A DNA stretch of 64,000 bases. Origin: Wyeomyia smithii. Taxonomy: Eukaryota; Arthropoda; Insecta; Diptera; Culicidae. Positions 1-12,315 of this stretch are shown here, piece after piece. The stretch spans positions 82,396,220 through 82,460,219 of the forward strand of contig NC_073696.1 of the NCBI RefSeq assembly GCF_029784165.1, written 5' to 3'. The position numbers and the translations under genes were made by a program. Every line of letters starts with the position of its first letter. The first letter of the stretch is position 1. The notes beneath the pieces were generated by a model. It saw only the letters and a program-made list of their open reading frames with translations, was not told the origin of the DNA and did not search any database.

Positions 1-696
1 TCATTTCATCTTAATATCAGAGTTCCGACATTTTTATTTGTATTTTTAATTTTTTTGTTGCATTATCTACAAGAAAATATTACTTTCCATAACCTTACTT
101 GTAATTGAACAACACCATGCAAAAATTATTTACTGGGGCAAATGTGCATCACTCAAGCCCGGTTTATTTTCGAAGATACCGTGCCTGTGGGTAATTCCAC
201 GCAGCACATTTTTCTGCGCACTCAAGAGTGCGCGGAATTACTTGCAGTCACAGTAACAGACATATGACTTTCAAATATAGTATTTTCGTTGTTTTTTTTT
301 GTATCTTGAAACTGATTAAATTTTCTTTCTGATGTTCGAATTGACCTGAATATTCATAAAATTCTATGTCAATTTTAAAATTTTCTGTGAATATTCATTT
401 TCGACTAAAAACTATGATTCCTTATCGATATTTTTTCCACGAGATTGTAACTGCAGGAAAAAAGTGACATCTTTGCCGCTTTGTGATCGGTGAGTCAGTC
501 ATCTTCCACAAGACAAATGGATACAGAAGGAAGTTTAATTTCTACTAAATCGTACTCAATTTATTATTACATGGAAGGTTGCCTTTTAGTGTATTAAAGA
601 AAATTGACTATATTAGAATGAAAGGTATTCATCAATGTTAAAGAGAACATTTTTTCTTCTAAAATAGATTACTGCAAATAAATAATCAAAATACAG
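1..696. other. Gene-free AT-rich stretch
   Basis: No protein-like reading frame, RNA gene or recognised element is visible. The only structure is a short inverted repeat (191-202 against 230-241, 11 of 12 bases pairing). Confidence 0.5.
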
Positions 697-700
697 ACCC

Positions 701-750
701 CGTTCGATTTTAGCAACACGCCAAATTTTTTCTGTTGCCAAAATCGAACC
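701..750. repeat. Imperfect hairpin, probable MITE terminus
   Basis: Positions 701-718 and 733-750 are inverted copies (16 of 18 bases) around a 14-base spacer; the arm core is CGTTCGATTTT. The arrangement resembles the end of a small inverted-repeat transposon. No second end or target duplication was found, so the family is unassigned. Confidence 0.45.
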
Positions 751-2126
751 ATGCCAAAAATGAACGGTTTGACACGCTTGATGAATTTAAGCTGACGACC
801 TAGATACTTGATATGACCATCCGTGTAATAAGATGAATAGTAATGCTTTGATCATGATCATTATATTACCGGAACATAGTCGAATCAAATAGCTTGAAAA
901 GGAAATATAGAACTATTCTAGTCCTACGCTAACCATGCGGTCGTGTCTTGGATACCACCCTTCTACTATTTTTCATATAAGATAGAAATCCAATTTTAAT
1001 ATCCACTGGTGATAAAAACTAGATTTTTAAAAAATTGGCGCTTGGTTCGGTCTGGTCGCACGCCGCACTGTGGTCCAGAAATGAAAAAAGGTGGTCAAAA
1101 GTCATTTTCTCGTAAACGTTACATTTTAGAGCAATACTGTCTTCGGGAAAGTTTTAGAGTAAAAAAAGACCCTTCTTCGGACATTAACAGATCCGTGATG
1201 AATCCCCCTACAAGTGAGATAAAAACAATATTTTCTCCAAAAAGCAATATTTTTTAACGCTGTTTTTGGCAAAGTTTTCCAAAATAACGTAACAAAAAAC
1301 TTTGCTGAAGACACTAGGTAGCTGTTTCTCAATGTTACTGAGCTATCTGATTATGTTCAATGATGTTTTGAAATAAAGGTTTTTGCCGTTAAAATTCATA
1401 TTTTATACCACTATACCTCTGATTTTCTCACTGAACTTTTAAAACAACATCAGACCTTTATCTTTTATATGTTATAGCAGACTTTATTTTATGATAATTA
1501 GGTTCCTATCAATTTTTCCTGCCAAAAAATTAACTTTTGACAAGTAATTTTCAATTTTCTGCCGTTTCCCAGCACATCCCACGGCAAGATTACCACCAAT
1601 TGAATTGTCCATCTGCGCTGCACACACGTCAGTTAAAATTTCTTGCAGAAATTTGCAGAAACTGATAAAATCATGGAACAAAACAACTTTAACGTAAGTT
1701 TATTTATGTCACGTTGATCAATAGCGGATCTTTGTTGGAAAAAACATAGCAAACTTTGCATTTTTTCGTTGTAATGCATTTTTTGAAGTATTATCAATGC
1801 ATGTAAACAATAACTAATTATTATTGTTGCCTACTAAAGATAATTTAAATGAGCGGTGCACCTATTCGAGAATATTTGAGCTAAAATTTGAATTTTCAAA
1901 AACCATGTGTCAAAAACCATAACATACATCGATTATGCTTCAAAAGATGCATCAAAACGAAAAAATGCAAAGTTTTACAAAATTCAGGATAAATCTAGCC
2001 AAGTTTACTAAATGTATAATGCTGGGCGATTCCATAAGAGCACGTAAGCGGTTTTTGTTTATTTGTTCAATGATTTCGTGAAAATTTGGTATTTAAGCCG
2101 TGCATTCTTCGTGAACATCGGCTTAA
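751..2126. other. Gene-free stretch with one dispersed motif
   Basis: No gene is seen. Positions 1035-1065 hold a 31-base motif, beginning TTGGCGCTTGG and ending GGTCGCACGCCG, that recurs almost exactly at 36985-37015 and in inverted, shorter form at 36777-36801. The short reading frames here do not resemble any protein family I recognise. Confidence 0.45.
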
Positions 2127-2153
2127 TGAGATGAATAATGGAACAGTTCCCCT
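2127..2153 (-). repeat. Terminus of a dispersed MITE family
   Basis: The stretch contains GAGATGAATAATGGAACAG followed by TTCCCCT. Related ends occur, in one orientation or the other, at 35511, 36267 and 58676. They are probably the ends of one inverted-repeat element family. The partner end of this copy was not found. Confidence 0.45.
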
Positions 2154-2159
2154 ATTTTC

Positions 2160-5100
2160 ATATTGTTATGGAAGTCTGATATTGTGTCAGAATTCATTGA
2201 ACTAGACGAACCTGAAATGACAAATCTTTTGTTGAACTCCTGCGATCAGATTCTGTGCAGTCATTTTATCCAAAATTTCCACAGAATGCTAGTTTGACCT
2301 AAAATACCTCTGACTTTGAGTAGTTTTATAGATCTTTTCATGTTCCCAGTAACGATGGCTCTATACTGCTGAATTGGGGAAAATTGCTTTGTTGTGTTGT
2401 AAGAGATCTTGTCCTCGAACACCATTTGCATGTTATTCAGAGGTGGTATTCTGTCTAAATGTCCAATCTGGCCGAGCAGCTTAAGGTCAAGTATTTTTCT
2501 ATACTTGATCGTGTTCATCCCCTGGTTAACGGTCGCGATTGCAAATTGTTGAAGTCACGGAATCTGGTTTAAGTATTGTTTATAAATAACGAATTACATA
2601 GTTGTTAACTTCTTAACGCAAGTGTACCTACAATTTAATTTGACATTGATTTAATTGCAAAACTCTTGCCCTTCTCAAATGATTTTCATTAGTGTTTTTT
2701 TCGCAGCAACCTTCCTGCAAATTTCCCAAAACCAATTTTTCCTCTCAGAGATAATCTGTCGGATCCGCACAAATAACTATAATTATTTCAGTATCCTCAT
2801 CGGAACAGGCTAGCCGGTAGCGGCAATAAATGTCGACTGGAGACATGTAAATTACTATTATTTTCGCAGGCTAATGATGCCCGAATAGCTCAAATAGTGC
2901 TACTGAATTCGTGGATCGGTTCAGTTTTGTACCACACAGCGACGGCCATCGATTTTATCCGCAACCCGAGCCTTGCTGGTTTCTACAGCATCCGTGCCTG
3001 CACGGATAAAATTCATCTCGTCGCTCGTGACTGACTGACAGACAGGCAGCCTGGTTTCGGATGTTCATCGCCAGGGGGCTTACAATTAACACTCACTACG
3101 TGTCTTTGCCTTGAATCTGCATCACGCTCACCGTTTGTAGAGACATCGTCGTCGCCGTCGTCGTCTGTCTCGACTCAATTCATTGACTAATTTATAGCTT
3201 CATTCAATGAATGGCACAGAAATCAAAATCAAAAATCAGAGTTGAGATGCCTTTCGAATGATAAGAGCAGTAAGGAAAGCACATTTATCGGAAAGGCAGC
3301 TCATAATGTGATCAGACTGCATGGATTAGCTCAAAAGCATTTCTTTGAAGTGGATTCTTTCACTTCGCGTAATATTTTTTTGAGCCAACCTATTTCAGTG
3401 ATGCTCGTCTGATTACATTTCGCAAACTAACAGCCACACACAAGCGAAGTTGGCAGTTATCATTACTGAAATAACTGATATTAAGAATTTCTCGTTCCAA
3501 CGATATCGATGATAAACTCGAATGTAGTGCTGGCCAAACAAACGTGTCATTCAGTTCTAGGAATCGGAAATATCACGAAGTCTTCGAATGATTATGTTTC
3601 CCTTTTACTGGCGTGCCGTATCGAGGCTACCTCTAATCATATGGTTTCGTCTTTTCGACGACTTTATTATGACTAATGTCTCACGATAGCCAATTATTTA
3701 TTTTCATCGCTACTTCGAAACTGTAATTTATGAAATTTTAAGTGTCATTTTTCAAAAGAAAAAAAAAATTCTACTGCAAATATGTCTAGTGAAAACACTC
3801 CAACATTGTTGTAAAAACTTGAGAACCGGCAGAAAAAAATGTAACTCAAATGGTCCGTTCAAAGAAAAATTAAAAATCTTTGTTTGCTGAGGAACAACCA
3901 AGTCCCGACCGATTACATAATTACATCCAACGTCGACCGTAAACGCCGGAGATCATGTTACCGCATCGGGAATCTCCCGAGAGGTCCCTGCAGCCTGGCT
4001 TATCTGTGCGGAGATAATCCTCAAAGGGTTCAAAAACACTTGACGCTTGAACGTAGATACAGGTTTTTTTTTTCTCGCTAAGGTCGCCGTTCCGCTTAAT
4101 GTGCTCAGCGTAGATAATGTTAGTTTTTTTATGTGTACACATCCCTGCCCGTCCTCCCATCGATCCCGGCGAGATCTTATGTTTCAAATTTATTATTCTA
4201 CGATCATGTATACGTTTGTTATGTGACAGTTCCACGTTGACTACGTTTCATGATAATAAATTATGGTTTCTTTTTTCGGTTGAATTGTAACGGGAAGGTT
4301 CCAGCGAAAGCAAAAATCTTCTTAGCAGTGTCACAGAACTCCGCACCAAGGCAGTTCCTAAGGATCGCGGCAGATGTGTGTGTGGTGCACGAGCAAGTAA
4401 AAGAGCGAAGGAAAACAAGCAATTTTGTTGTTTTTTGATGTTCTGTGTCTTGTATTTAGTAACGCCGTAGTTAGCCGGCTGTTCTAGATTAGGATTTTGC
4501 ATTTGGTAAAATGTTTCTATTGGCTCAAAAAATCAGCTCGACTGACTTTTTATAGCTTGGAAACGGCTTAATTAGTAATACTTATCGGAGATAATGCGTA
4601 TAGTAACATTTTACCTAGTATTTCGAGCTGTTAATGCTTTATATAAAATTCAGTACATAACTAGTTCTGCTGGTGGAAACATCGCATCTTTTAGTTTTAA
4701 TGAACTGTTAGTATTTTTTATTCTGAGTTACTTTGACGTTTAACCAATGCTTATTTCAGACTCCAGAAAATAATGTAATTAAACAAGAGCACATGCAATG
4801 TATAATCACATTACTGACGAGCCAGTCTTTCAGTAAGATTTTTCTCGATTCCATTAAATTGTGCACGTCATTTTTTTTTCTTCATATCAAAAGAGTTTTG
4901 CTGGATCACACCGATCGTGACGGATAGAGGTGCAATGAAAAGTTATACGATTCATTCGGCCCGTCTGAACCTGTGGCCATATAACTTTTACTGCCACAAT
5001 TTTTTTTTTCGTTTGGGGCCTAAAACTGTTGGCTCGCATGGGGAACTTGCTGAAATCGATAACGACTGTCGGCTGATCTGTCTGATTTGGAGAACTGCAA

Positions 5101-6450
5101 AGGCGCATGATCAGTCGTATAGATTTTATTTGGTTTTTATTCGAGTCAATAAAAACCAGCTACGAAACCCTAGGCTCCATTGATTTGCCATAAAATAGAT
5201 GGAAGAGTGATTCGAGAAGAAAAGAACAAAAACAATCAGCATGCCGAAACGATTTCTTGAAACAGAATGTTCAATCGTGGCGCCCTAGAGTGTGTTAGTT
5301 TCGGCTCTAAGCTCATTTCCTCAAACACCGGATCACGATTTAATCAGAACCTATTTATTAAATCTGACGATATCATGTCAAAATTTTGTATGCATCGAAC
5401 GAGTAGCAACAGAAAAAACACGTTAACAAATGCATAATCCTTTCGAGAGGCTACCGGTAAATTTATAAAGAGCATCGTTATATCCTTACATAATCCTCGA
5501 AATGCAAGTGCTAGGTGTAGGTACGGCTGGCTGCGTGTGAATAGTGAATAGAATTCATAGGTTAGGTTATGTTTAGCGCACGTGTTTCCCATCAGGAAGG
5601 ATGGGTGGCTATAGAGACACAAATACACACCCGCCGTGCGGCGTTATCCTTACTGCGAGCAGGCAACCGTACGGGCCTGGAAGCTCATTATTCCAGTGTT
5701 GCACGTGCAGTCTCAACGGGAGTCAAATGCTCTTCAAAACAGTCAGTCAGTCATACTGCGGCTGAGTTCTCCTAACATTTCACATACGTAATGGTATACG
5801 TTTTGGGATTCATTATTTTTTACTAGGGCTACGGTTTTTCTTTCAATTCTGTCTCCTCCTGCGCCCTTCTCGGGTACAAACAACCACCGCAGCCGTAGCG
5901 GTAAGGAAGTACATCTTTTTTCCCGCAGCCAAGCTCCTTTTTCCACTAGTCACCCTGATACGGTTTGCAGGTTAACTCCCTCATTAAAAATGTCCGCTTG
6001 CACGAATAGCCCGGTGTGGGAAAAAAGCCGTCAAGTTCTGACTCAGCGGTAGTAATTTGTTCAAAGCATACGTTCATTAACACGATTTTAATCAGGAATA
6101 ATTGAACGAGCTGCTGCCGATGCCCACTGGGTATCTACGAAAGTGCATTATTATATATAGTTCCGGGAGCATGAGATTACGAGTGAAGATCATGTCGACA
6201 ACTTGTTATCCTTTGGGAAATTGAAGTTGGGCAGCACCTGCTCCAGATGGTTCATAAATAATATCACAGGTTCAAGGGCATGATGGTTCGGGTCATACTG
6301 GAGGCGTTTTAACGAGCTGCCCAATATCTCCTGTTTGCTTTGAATTGGAGTGGCGCAGGTAGGTAACCCTGATATTAAAGCGTGACCCAATAGTAGTAAA
6401 CATTTCACGAAATGTTTCATTTCGATTTTATATTTCGGTTTTAGGCAATC
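2160..6450. other. Long gene-free, mostly unique sequence
   Basis: No coding region is convincing. Two structured spots stand out. Positions 2939-2961 and 3003-3024 form an imperfect inverted repeat of about 22 bases. Positions 5131-5158 form a perfect 11-bp stem with a 6-base loop (arm TGGTTTTTATT). The part around 2760-3200 is less AT-rich than its surroundings and could be regulatory, but nothing proves it. Confidence 0.45.
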
Positions 6451-6458
6451 AATAGAAT

Positions 6459-6970
6459 AAGAAGAAGAACACGATGAAACCATCAAATTTGAAATAAAAT
6501 TAGCAGCATTTGCCGAAAAATGCAAATTTGGTTTTAAAATACATAAATAATCTATCTGGCAACACTTCCGGGCAAAAACAATATTTTTTCTGGATTCCTT
6601 GGTTTATTTTCCTCAAATTTCACCTATCACTATTTTTCGGGTGTCTTACGTCTATGAATTATAAAATATAATAATTACGAAATTCACAACTTTTTTTCGT
6701 AAAAATGTTATATCTCGAGATTGGCTGATATTACCTCGGGATGATAGTTGTTTCTTATGTGAAAATTTCCAAGGAACACGATGAAATTATCAAATTTAGA
6801 ATAAAAATAGCTGCAATTGCCGAAAAATGTAAATTTAGTTTTCAAATACAAAAATAATTTATCTGGCAACACTTCCGGTCAAAACTTATATTTTTTCTGG
6901 ATTTCTTGGTTTATTTTCTTCAAAAATCATCTATCAGTATTTTTCGGACATCTTACGTCTATGAATTGTA
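6459..6970. repeat. Pair of ~200-bp direct repeats
   Basis: Positions about 6459-6665 and 6772-6970 are diverged direct copies in the same orientation, offset by roughly 310 bp. Both contain CTGGCAACACTTCCGG and TCTTACGTCTATGAATT. No coding potential was seen in either, so a local duplication or two units of a dispersed repeat are both possible. Confidence 0.7.
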
Positions 6971-7129
6971 AGGAAAAGAGAAAAGAGATTTTTGACAAAA
7001 ATTGCTCGACTTTGCAATAAAGAGGGGGGTCCTGAAGAGCGGGGGGTATTCCAATCGACACCAAAATTGGGATTTTTCCAAAGAGACAGTAGATGAAAAA
7101 TTCCCCCCACTTTGAACAAAATCTGTGAT

Positions 7130-7809
7130 AGGGGAGCTTGTAGCCACAAGGTTACAGAGTCCGCCTTGATAAGCAGATGGTCGTGAGTTCGAATCTTGTT
7201 TAGAAGCAGGCCATTTTTAATTATCAAAGGACTTAAGCATGGGTTAATTCTCAGGCTCCTCATCACCACCATCACCACTCTCTAGAATTCACCTAGCGAT
7301 AGAGAACATTTATATGCTTCTAAAATAACTTTGCTCTCTTGCATCGATAGAACCGCGATACACACATACCCTCCAATCCGTTCTTGTAATAAAATAACAT
7401 TTGTACGTCTCTGGGATTGGGTTCTTTGAGTAGACGAACGCGTGCGTCGTCGCTCTCTCGCAGTCGAATCGCGATACTACATACGGTGAAATTCCGAAAA
7501 GGAATGCGACAAACACACTAACACAAATCTCCTCCATACCCGTGATGCTTGTGGAGTGTGCAGGAGTATATCCGGCTCTCTAGTAGCAACAAGTATCGAA
7601 CTAACTTTCCTTTCCTTCCTTCCTTTGATCTACGTTCTGGACCGGCAGGCGTCGGTACTGATCAGCATGCAAGGGATCATTGGAGATATGCACATCGAAT
7701 AGCTAAAAATCCCAAGCAATAATTGATAAATTCCATGTGCAATTCCGGTCGATCCTGGTCAGTAACGAAGTGGCAACCGGTGGTGATCAATCAAGCTCAA
7801 GCTCAAGCT
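7130..7809 (+). mobile_element. tRNA-headed long SINE, copy 1 (680 bp)
   Basis: An exact 23-bp direct repeat (7107-7129 and 7810-7832) flanks this element, which is the mark of target-primed reverse transcription. The 5' end has a tRNA-like head with GTAGCCACAAGGTTACAGAG near 7140 as an A-box-like region and GAGTTCGAATC near 7188 as a B box. The head and the following ~80 bases match copies at 11270-11891 and 43532-44404. The body differs from both, and the 3' end is a short run of the hexamer TCAAGC instead of poly(A). RNA polymerase III would be expected to transcribe it and a LINE to mobilise it; both are known of SINEs in general, not shown here. Confidence 0.8.
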
Positions 7810-8099
7810 CCACTTTGAACAAAATCTGTGATGGTCGTGTCCAAGTGGCATGTACACTTCGTATGGATTGACTCTTAGGTGTTACTTACGATTTCTGAAC
7901 CTGTTTTTCAGCTGCTATAAATTAAAATTAAATTAAAGTTTTAGTCTGTATAAAAGTTTAAAGAATCTTAACGTTGTTTTCCATAATTTTCGCAAACTTA
8001 ATACACTTGTTCTCTGAAATAAGTTGCCTTTTTTTTGTTAGGGAATTAGACTTACGTTGTCCATTGACGTAAACTTTTGTTATATAATTGCCTCTTACC

Positions 8100-8430
8100 T
8101 GGATACAGGCCTGAAAAGCCAATCGTCGTATAGACTGTTCCGAAAATTATATATACATCTTCTTTCTTGAATAAAACAAAAAACAAAATTTCGCACTAAA
8201 TGTTAGAAAAAATGACAGCATCTGTTTTTTTTGGATGTAAACAACAGGACGCAGCCAACTTTTGGTTGAATACTGCACGTTATTTGAAATGACGGTTGAT
8301 CGTAAGTGTATTTATAATTATCGGAATGGTCTATACATTTAATTTCCGGCACTGGAGAGGCTAATTGTATCAATAGGATCAAAGCGCTAGCCTCGCATAA
8401 TCTGTGTCCAATAAATAAAAAAGTCCAATT
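8100..8430 (+). mobile_element. Interrupted tRNA-derived SINE remnant
   Basis: Positions about 8105-8150 (AAGCCAATCGTCGTA) and 8345-8430 (ATAGGATCAAAGCGCTAGCC) match successive parts of the SINEs at 35250 and 57347. About 200 bp of unrelated sequence separates the halves. The copy is diverged and its target duplication is not visible. Confidence 0.55.
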
Positions 8431-8954
8431 TCGACAGCAACATGTTAGTAGGGACCTAAGCTTTGTTTGGATTTTCGGATTTTAAATATCTCTAAACCTA
8501 TATTTTATATATAAAAAAAATTAAAAAGTTCCTGGACTTTAGGTATTCTACTAAAAATGTCGTTGAATTTCGGAGGCATCAAAATTTCGCCCAGCCTAAC
8601 TGTTTGTTGTTATTAATGATATTTAATTTTATAACTCCGTTAAACCTTTTGTTAAAGATAACGTATATCGTTGAAGCTCGTAACCATTTTAAGTATATTT
8701 TTCTAAATTACCTTAAGATGTTTCTCAATTTTTTACTCCATCTCCTTTAATTTCAAATTTCAATTGTCCACAATCGAACTATCAAGTGACACAAAATGAA
8801 TAATTTGTACTGAACTAATTTTGAATGTCTTTTACTGTGCAAATGATGTACGATAGAATAATGTACTCGATGGATTCCTTGAAAAAAAAAAAAAACACAT
8901 GCAAAGAAGTCGTATCTATTGTGTTCTATAAAAAAGAATTGTAACTTTTGAGCT
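8431..8954. other. Gene-free AT-rich stretch
   Basis: Nothing recognisable was seen beyond homopolymer runs. Confidence 0.5.
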
Positions 8955-10030
8955 GGTGAATCGATTTTGAATCCTTTAGCATTAAATCGAAGGTAAGTAA
9001 TGGGCCTGTCGAAGAAAAAATATCAAAGGATTAGAGGCCCAGTAGACACTATCGTTTGATATTTTTTGTTTTACTAAGAAAATTTTACATAAGACGTCAA
9101 ATTTTCACGAAGGTATATCGTTTATTTTAGGGAAAGAAATTTTAATCTGCAATATTCATCATTTCCACTATGCGTCTCCGTTGAAAAAAAAAAAAGAAAA
9201 ACTTGCTACAATGCCATGAACCTCTATCATGATGCAAATCTTATTTCGTCATTTTGAAAGGTTGAAGACACAAGAAACTTTATCGTTTGTTTTTTTTCCT
9301 ATTCCTAAGGGAATTTCACATAACAAATCAATTGTGTATAAATAACTAAGGTAAATATAATTTTATATTCTGGAGATAGATTTTTTTTAAATCTTCGATG
9401 TCCTGCATCCCCCTTGAAAGGAACTACTGCAATTCGAAAATACCAAACGATATGGTCTCCCAGGTCTTGAGCATTCCAAAATAATTTTAATTTATTCCAT
9501 GCATTGCAGTCACTTTTTTCAATGGAGACGCATAGTGGTTATGGTCGATATAAAATACACTGAGGTCTCTTTTTACGCGGTTGATAGTAACGCATTTAAA
9601 AATTAGATTAGATTTGTTTTTCTAAACTTATTTGATACCGCGTACAAATTAACTTCCAAATCGCGTAAAAATAATCCGTATTATTGTAAAGAATCGCGTT
9701 TTTTAAAACGCATAAGAGGTACACAGTTTTTTTTCTTTTTTTTAATGGAGACGCATGGTGGATATCAAAGAATTAAATAAATCTATCTCCAAAATAAAAC
9801 AATATATCTTTTTGAAAACTTGTTTTTCATGTTAAACTTTCTGAGGCAACAAAAAAAAAACAAAAGATAGGGCTCCTGGGTCCGAAACCCTCCACAACGG
9901 TAAAAGCGGTCTGAAACATAATTTCCGCATAGTTATTGTTATTAAAATTCATTTTTCAGGTTATTTTATTTTGCCTTGAAAGGCCCATTGATTACCTTTA
10001 ATTTGATGTCCAAGGACTCAAAACGGGTAA
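8955..10030. mobile_element. Large foldback element with nested repeats
   Basis: The outer ~50 bases at 8960-9010 match the reverse complement of 9975-10025 (shared AATGGGCCT core). Inside, the motif GGAGACGCATAGTGG at about 9526 recurs near 9740 and in inverted orientation near 9166. Positions about 9565-9725 look like a separate insertion with its own imperfect ends (GGTCTCTTTTTACGCG). No transposase is present. Exact boundaries and target duplication could not be fixed by eye. Confidence 0.55.
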
Positions 10031-10929
10031 ATACAGGGGCCTGAAAAAAATGATTGAGATAGGCAATTATTTTTGAATTTTACGAAAAATAAATCAATTT
10101 TGACGAAACATTTTACTGGAAGACTATTTTAGTCTCCTAGTGACTTGACGTGACCAACGGACACCGCAAACGTTCCGGATCTAAGGAGTGTGTCTCAGAA
10201 CGTACATTTTTGCAACGCGTAGAACTTTTTCTGACACCTTGTTACTTCCAGATTTTATGTTGCCAATAAACTGGAATTCATCCCGAGTTCATTGGTAACC
10301 CAAGGTTGAAAATCCGCCAAAAAACCATCGAGTTATTAATTATTTATGTATGGGTGTTATGTTTGCCAGTATTTTTGACATGAATGCCGCTGTAGAAGTG
10401 CGCGGGGGTATTCAGACATGTTAGTGTCTTCTACAAAAAGTGCGATGAAGCATCTGGCCATCTTGCTAGTATCCTTAAGTACATTTCACGAACACATTTT
10501 CACGATTTTTACTATGGTAAACATGCTGCTAGAGATTGTTGTTAATTCCATAATTTTATATAATGGGGATATTTAATATGATGAATTTTAAGAAACGTTG
10601 TTTAAAATCACATCTTACTAGCTCCAGGTGTACTCATTTTTAAGTATGGTTTTCTATTTTAGTCCAGGCTATCTCACAGTTGCTGGTGTAGAAACTCTTC
10701 ACCGTTGAAAAAACAAACGTGTGCTCATTGAGTTGCATTCGAGAGTTATCGCAAGTGATGAGGTCGAAGCAAACTTTTACTTTCCCAAACCTTTGTGAAT
10801 GATAGACACTATTAAATTAATAGTATTAATAGTAACTTACATTTGCGGCGATAGACCGATCGATCCAGTGCCAAATTCAGAATACGACGCCACTTCAACA
10901 GCGGACACTTTATTAAGCGGACATCCTCA
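10031..10929. other. Gene-free stretch before RTE-2
   Basis: No gene or clear repeat is seen. The 3' tail of RTE-2 may extend into the right edge (10850-10930). Confidence 0.45.
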
Positions 10930-11269
10930 TCTAACGAGCCCGGGGTCTACTCCGAAACAACGACTTCTATCAGGATTCCAGCTATATATAGATTTTGCTG
11001 CTCGTTCTTTCGGCATTCAAGCTAAATATCCGCCCACTGAAGCCTGCTGTTTTTTATCCGCTTGACTATATCCGCCGATTGGCAAGCCTGGTACACTCCA
11101 TGGTTAATGCGTCTGCGCAAAACACTATTTTACAGTTTGCCGTCAAAGACTGAACGTAAGATTCTACGGTTATAAACACTCAGAGTTCGCCGATCAACTT
11201 ATTCCAGTGTCCATGTCTCAAGAACATAGAGGGACACCGTGAGAATTAGTGTTTTATTAAGTGCTATAT

Positions 11270-11891
11270 ATTTTTTTGTTTTTTTTTTTTTTTATGTGGA
11301 CCCCACTGCGACCAGTGGTTGTTTGATCTATTGTGGCATTGTCCGGACGTTTTTGCTGTTTGCACATTTCTGTTTTTTTTTTACCATTTTGCAGTGCTAC
11401 CTACTTATTGAGAAGTAACCTGCTCCGTGTTATAGTGCTTTTTGTCTTCTCCTTCTGACTTAGTAACCTACTTCCTTTTCTATCGACCTTATCATATCCT
11501 CCTGCAGGCAATCACTCTAAAAGCATATAACGGGCTATAGTCTATGTATCGAAGCTTTAGACCAGTGGTTATTAAGTCTAGAGGGAAGTTATAGTACTTT
11601 TTGTCTTCTCATTCAGATTTAGTAACCTACTTCCTTCCTTATCGATTCTATCATATCCTCCTGCAAGCTATCACTCTAACAGCGTAGACGTGTTATAGTC
11701 TATGATATTAACGAAGCTTTAGACGAGAGGTTATTAAATCTGGAGAGAAGATTTTGGTTGGAAAAGCCTGAGAATAAACCTATACTTAAAGTCCTTCTTG
11801 CGAACGAATGGTTTGGTTCTACTAAGATTCGAACCTATCACCATTCGCTTGGCAAAGCGAACTCTGTAACCTTGCGGCTACGAAGCTCGAA
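11270..11891 (-). mobile_element. tRNA-headed long SINE, copy 2, inserted in RTE-2
   Basis: On the minus strand it starts near 11891 with CTTCGTAGCCGCAAGGTTAC and a B box GGTTCGAATC. It runs through a body with two tandem ~159-bp units (starting near 11431 and 11590) and ends at 11300-11270 in GTCCACAT followed by a run of A. The final segment matches the end of copy 3 (43532-44404). RTE-2 coding sequence resumes on both sides, reading LQTRTNLA on one flank and LNKTLI on the other, so the insertion point is clear. The likely target duplication (around CTAGC/ATAGC) is diverged. Confidence 0.7.
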
Positions 11892-12202
11892 GCTAGATTT
11901 GTGCGGGTTAGCAAACTGCGGAACCTCTACTAGTTACGCAATCCATGGAAGGCCCTGTTTGCAGCCGCTATCCTCTTTTTTATCTCACGATTATACTTAA
12001 AGTCCTTCTTGCGAACGAATGGTTTGGTTCTACTAAGATTCGAACCTATCACCATTCGCTTGGCAAAGCGAACTCTGTAACCTTGCGGCTACGAAGCTCG
12101 AAGCTAGATTTGTGCGGGTTTGCAAACTGCGGAACCTCTACTAGTTACGCAATCCATGGAAGGCCCTGTTTGCAGCCGCTATCCTCTTTTTTATCTCACG
12201 AT
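11781..12202. repeat. 211-bp tandem duplication spanning a SINE-RTE junction
   Basis: Positions 11781-11991 are repeated at 11992-12202 with almost no change (one visible substitution, GGGTTAGC against GGGTTTGC). Each unit holds the SINE 5' head plus about 100 bp of RTE-2 coding sequence. The duplication therefore happened after the SINE landed and is recent, since the neighbouring element is much more decayed. An assembly artefact cannot be excluded. Confidence 0.9.
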
Positions 12203-12315
12203 TAACCTTATTGTGTACCCAGGTAAATATATTCGTCGACGTCGACAGCACCAACATCCGGGCTACCACTTTCCCTACCAGCCAACACGTACTTCTTGAC
12301 CATGTTTTTTTGGCA

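Noticed and set aside
11781..12102. tRNA gene candidates from B-box matches (also at 7188, 35275, 42850, 44345, 57395 and 63550)
   Set aside because: The heads do not fold as complete cloverleafs by eye and continue into SINE bodies, several with target duplications.
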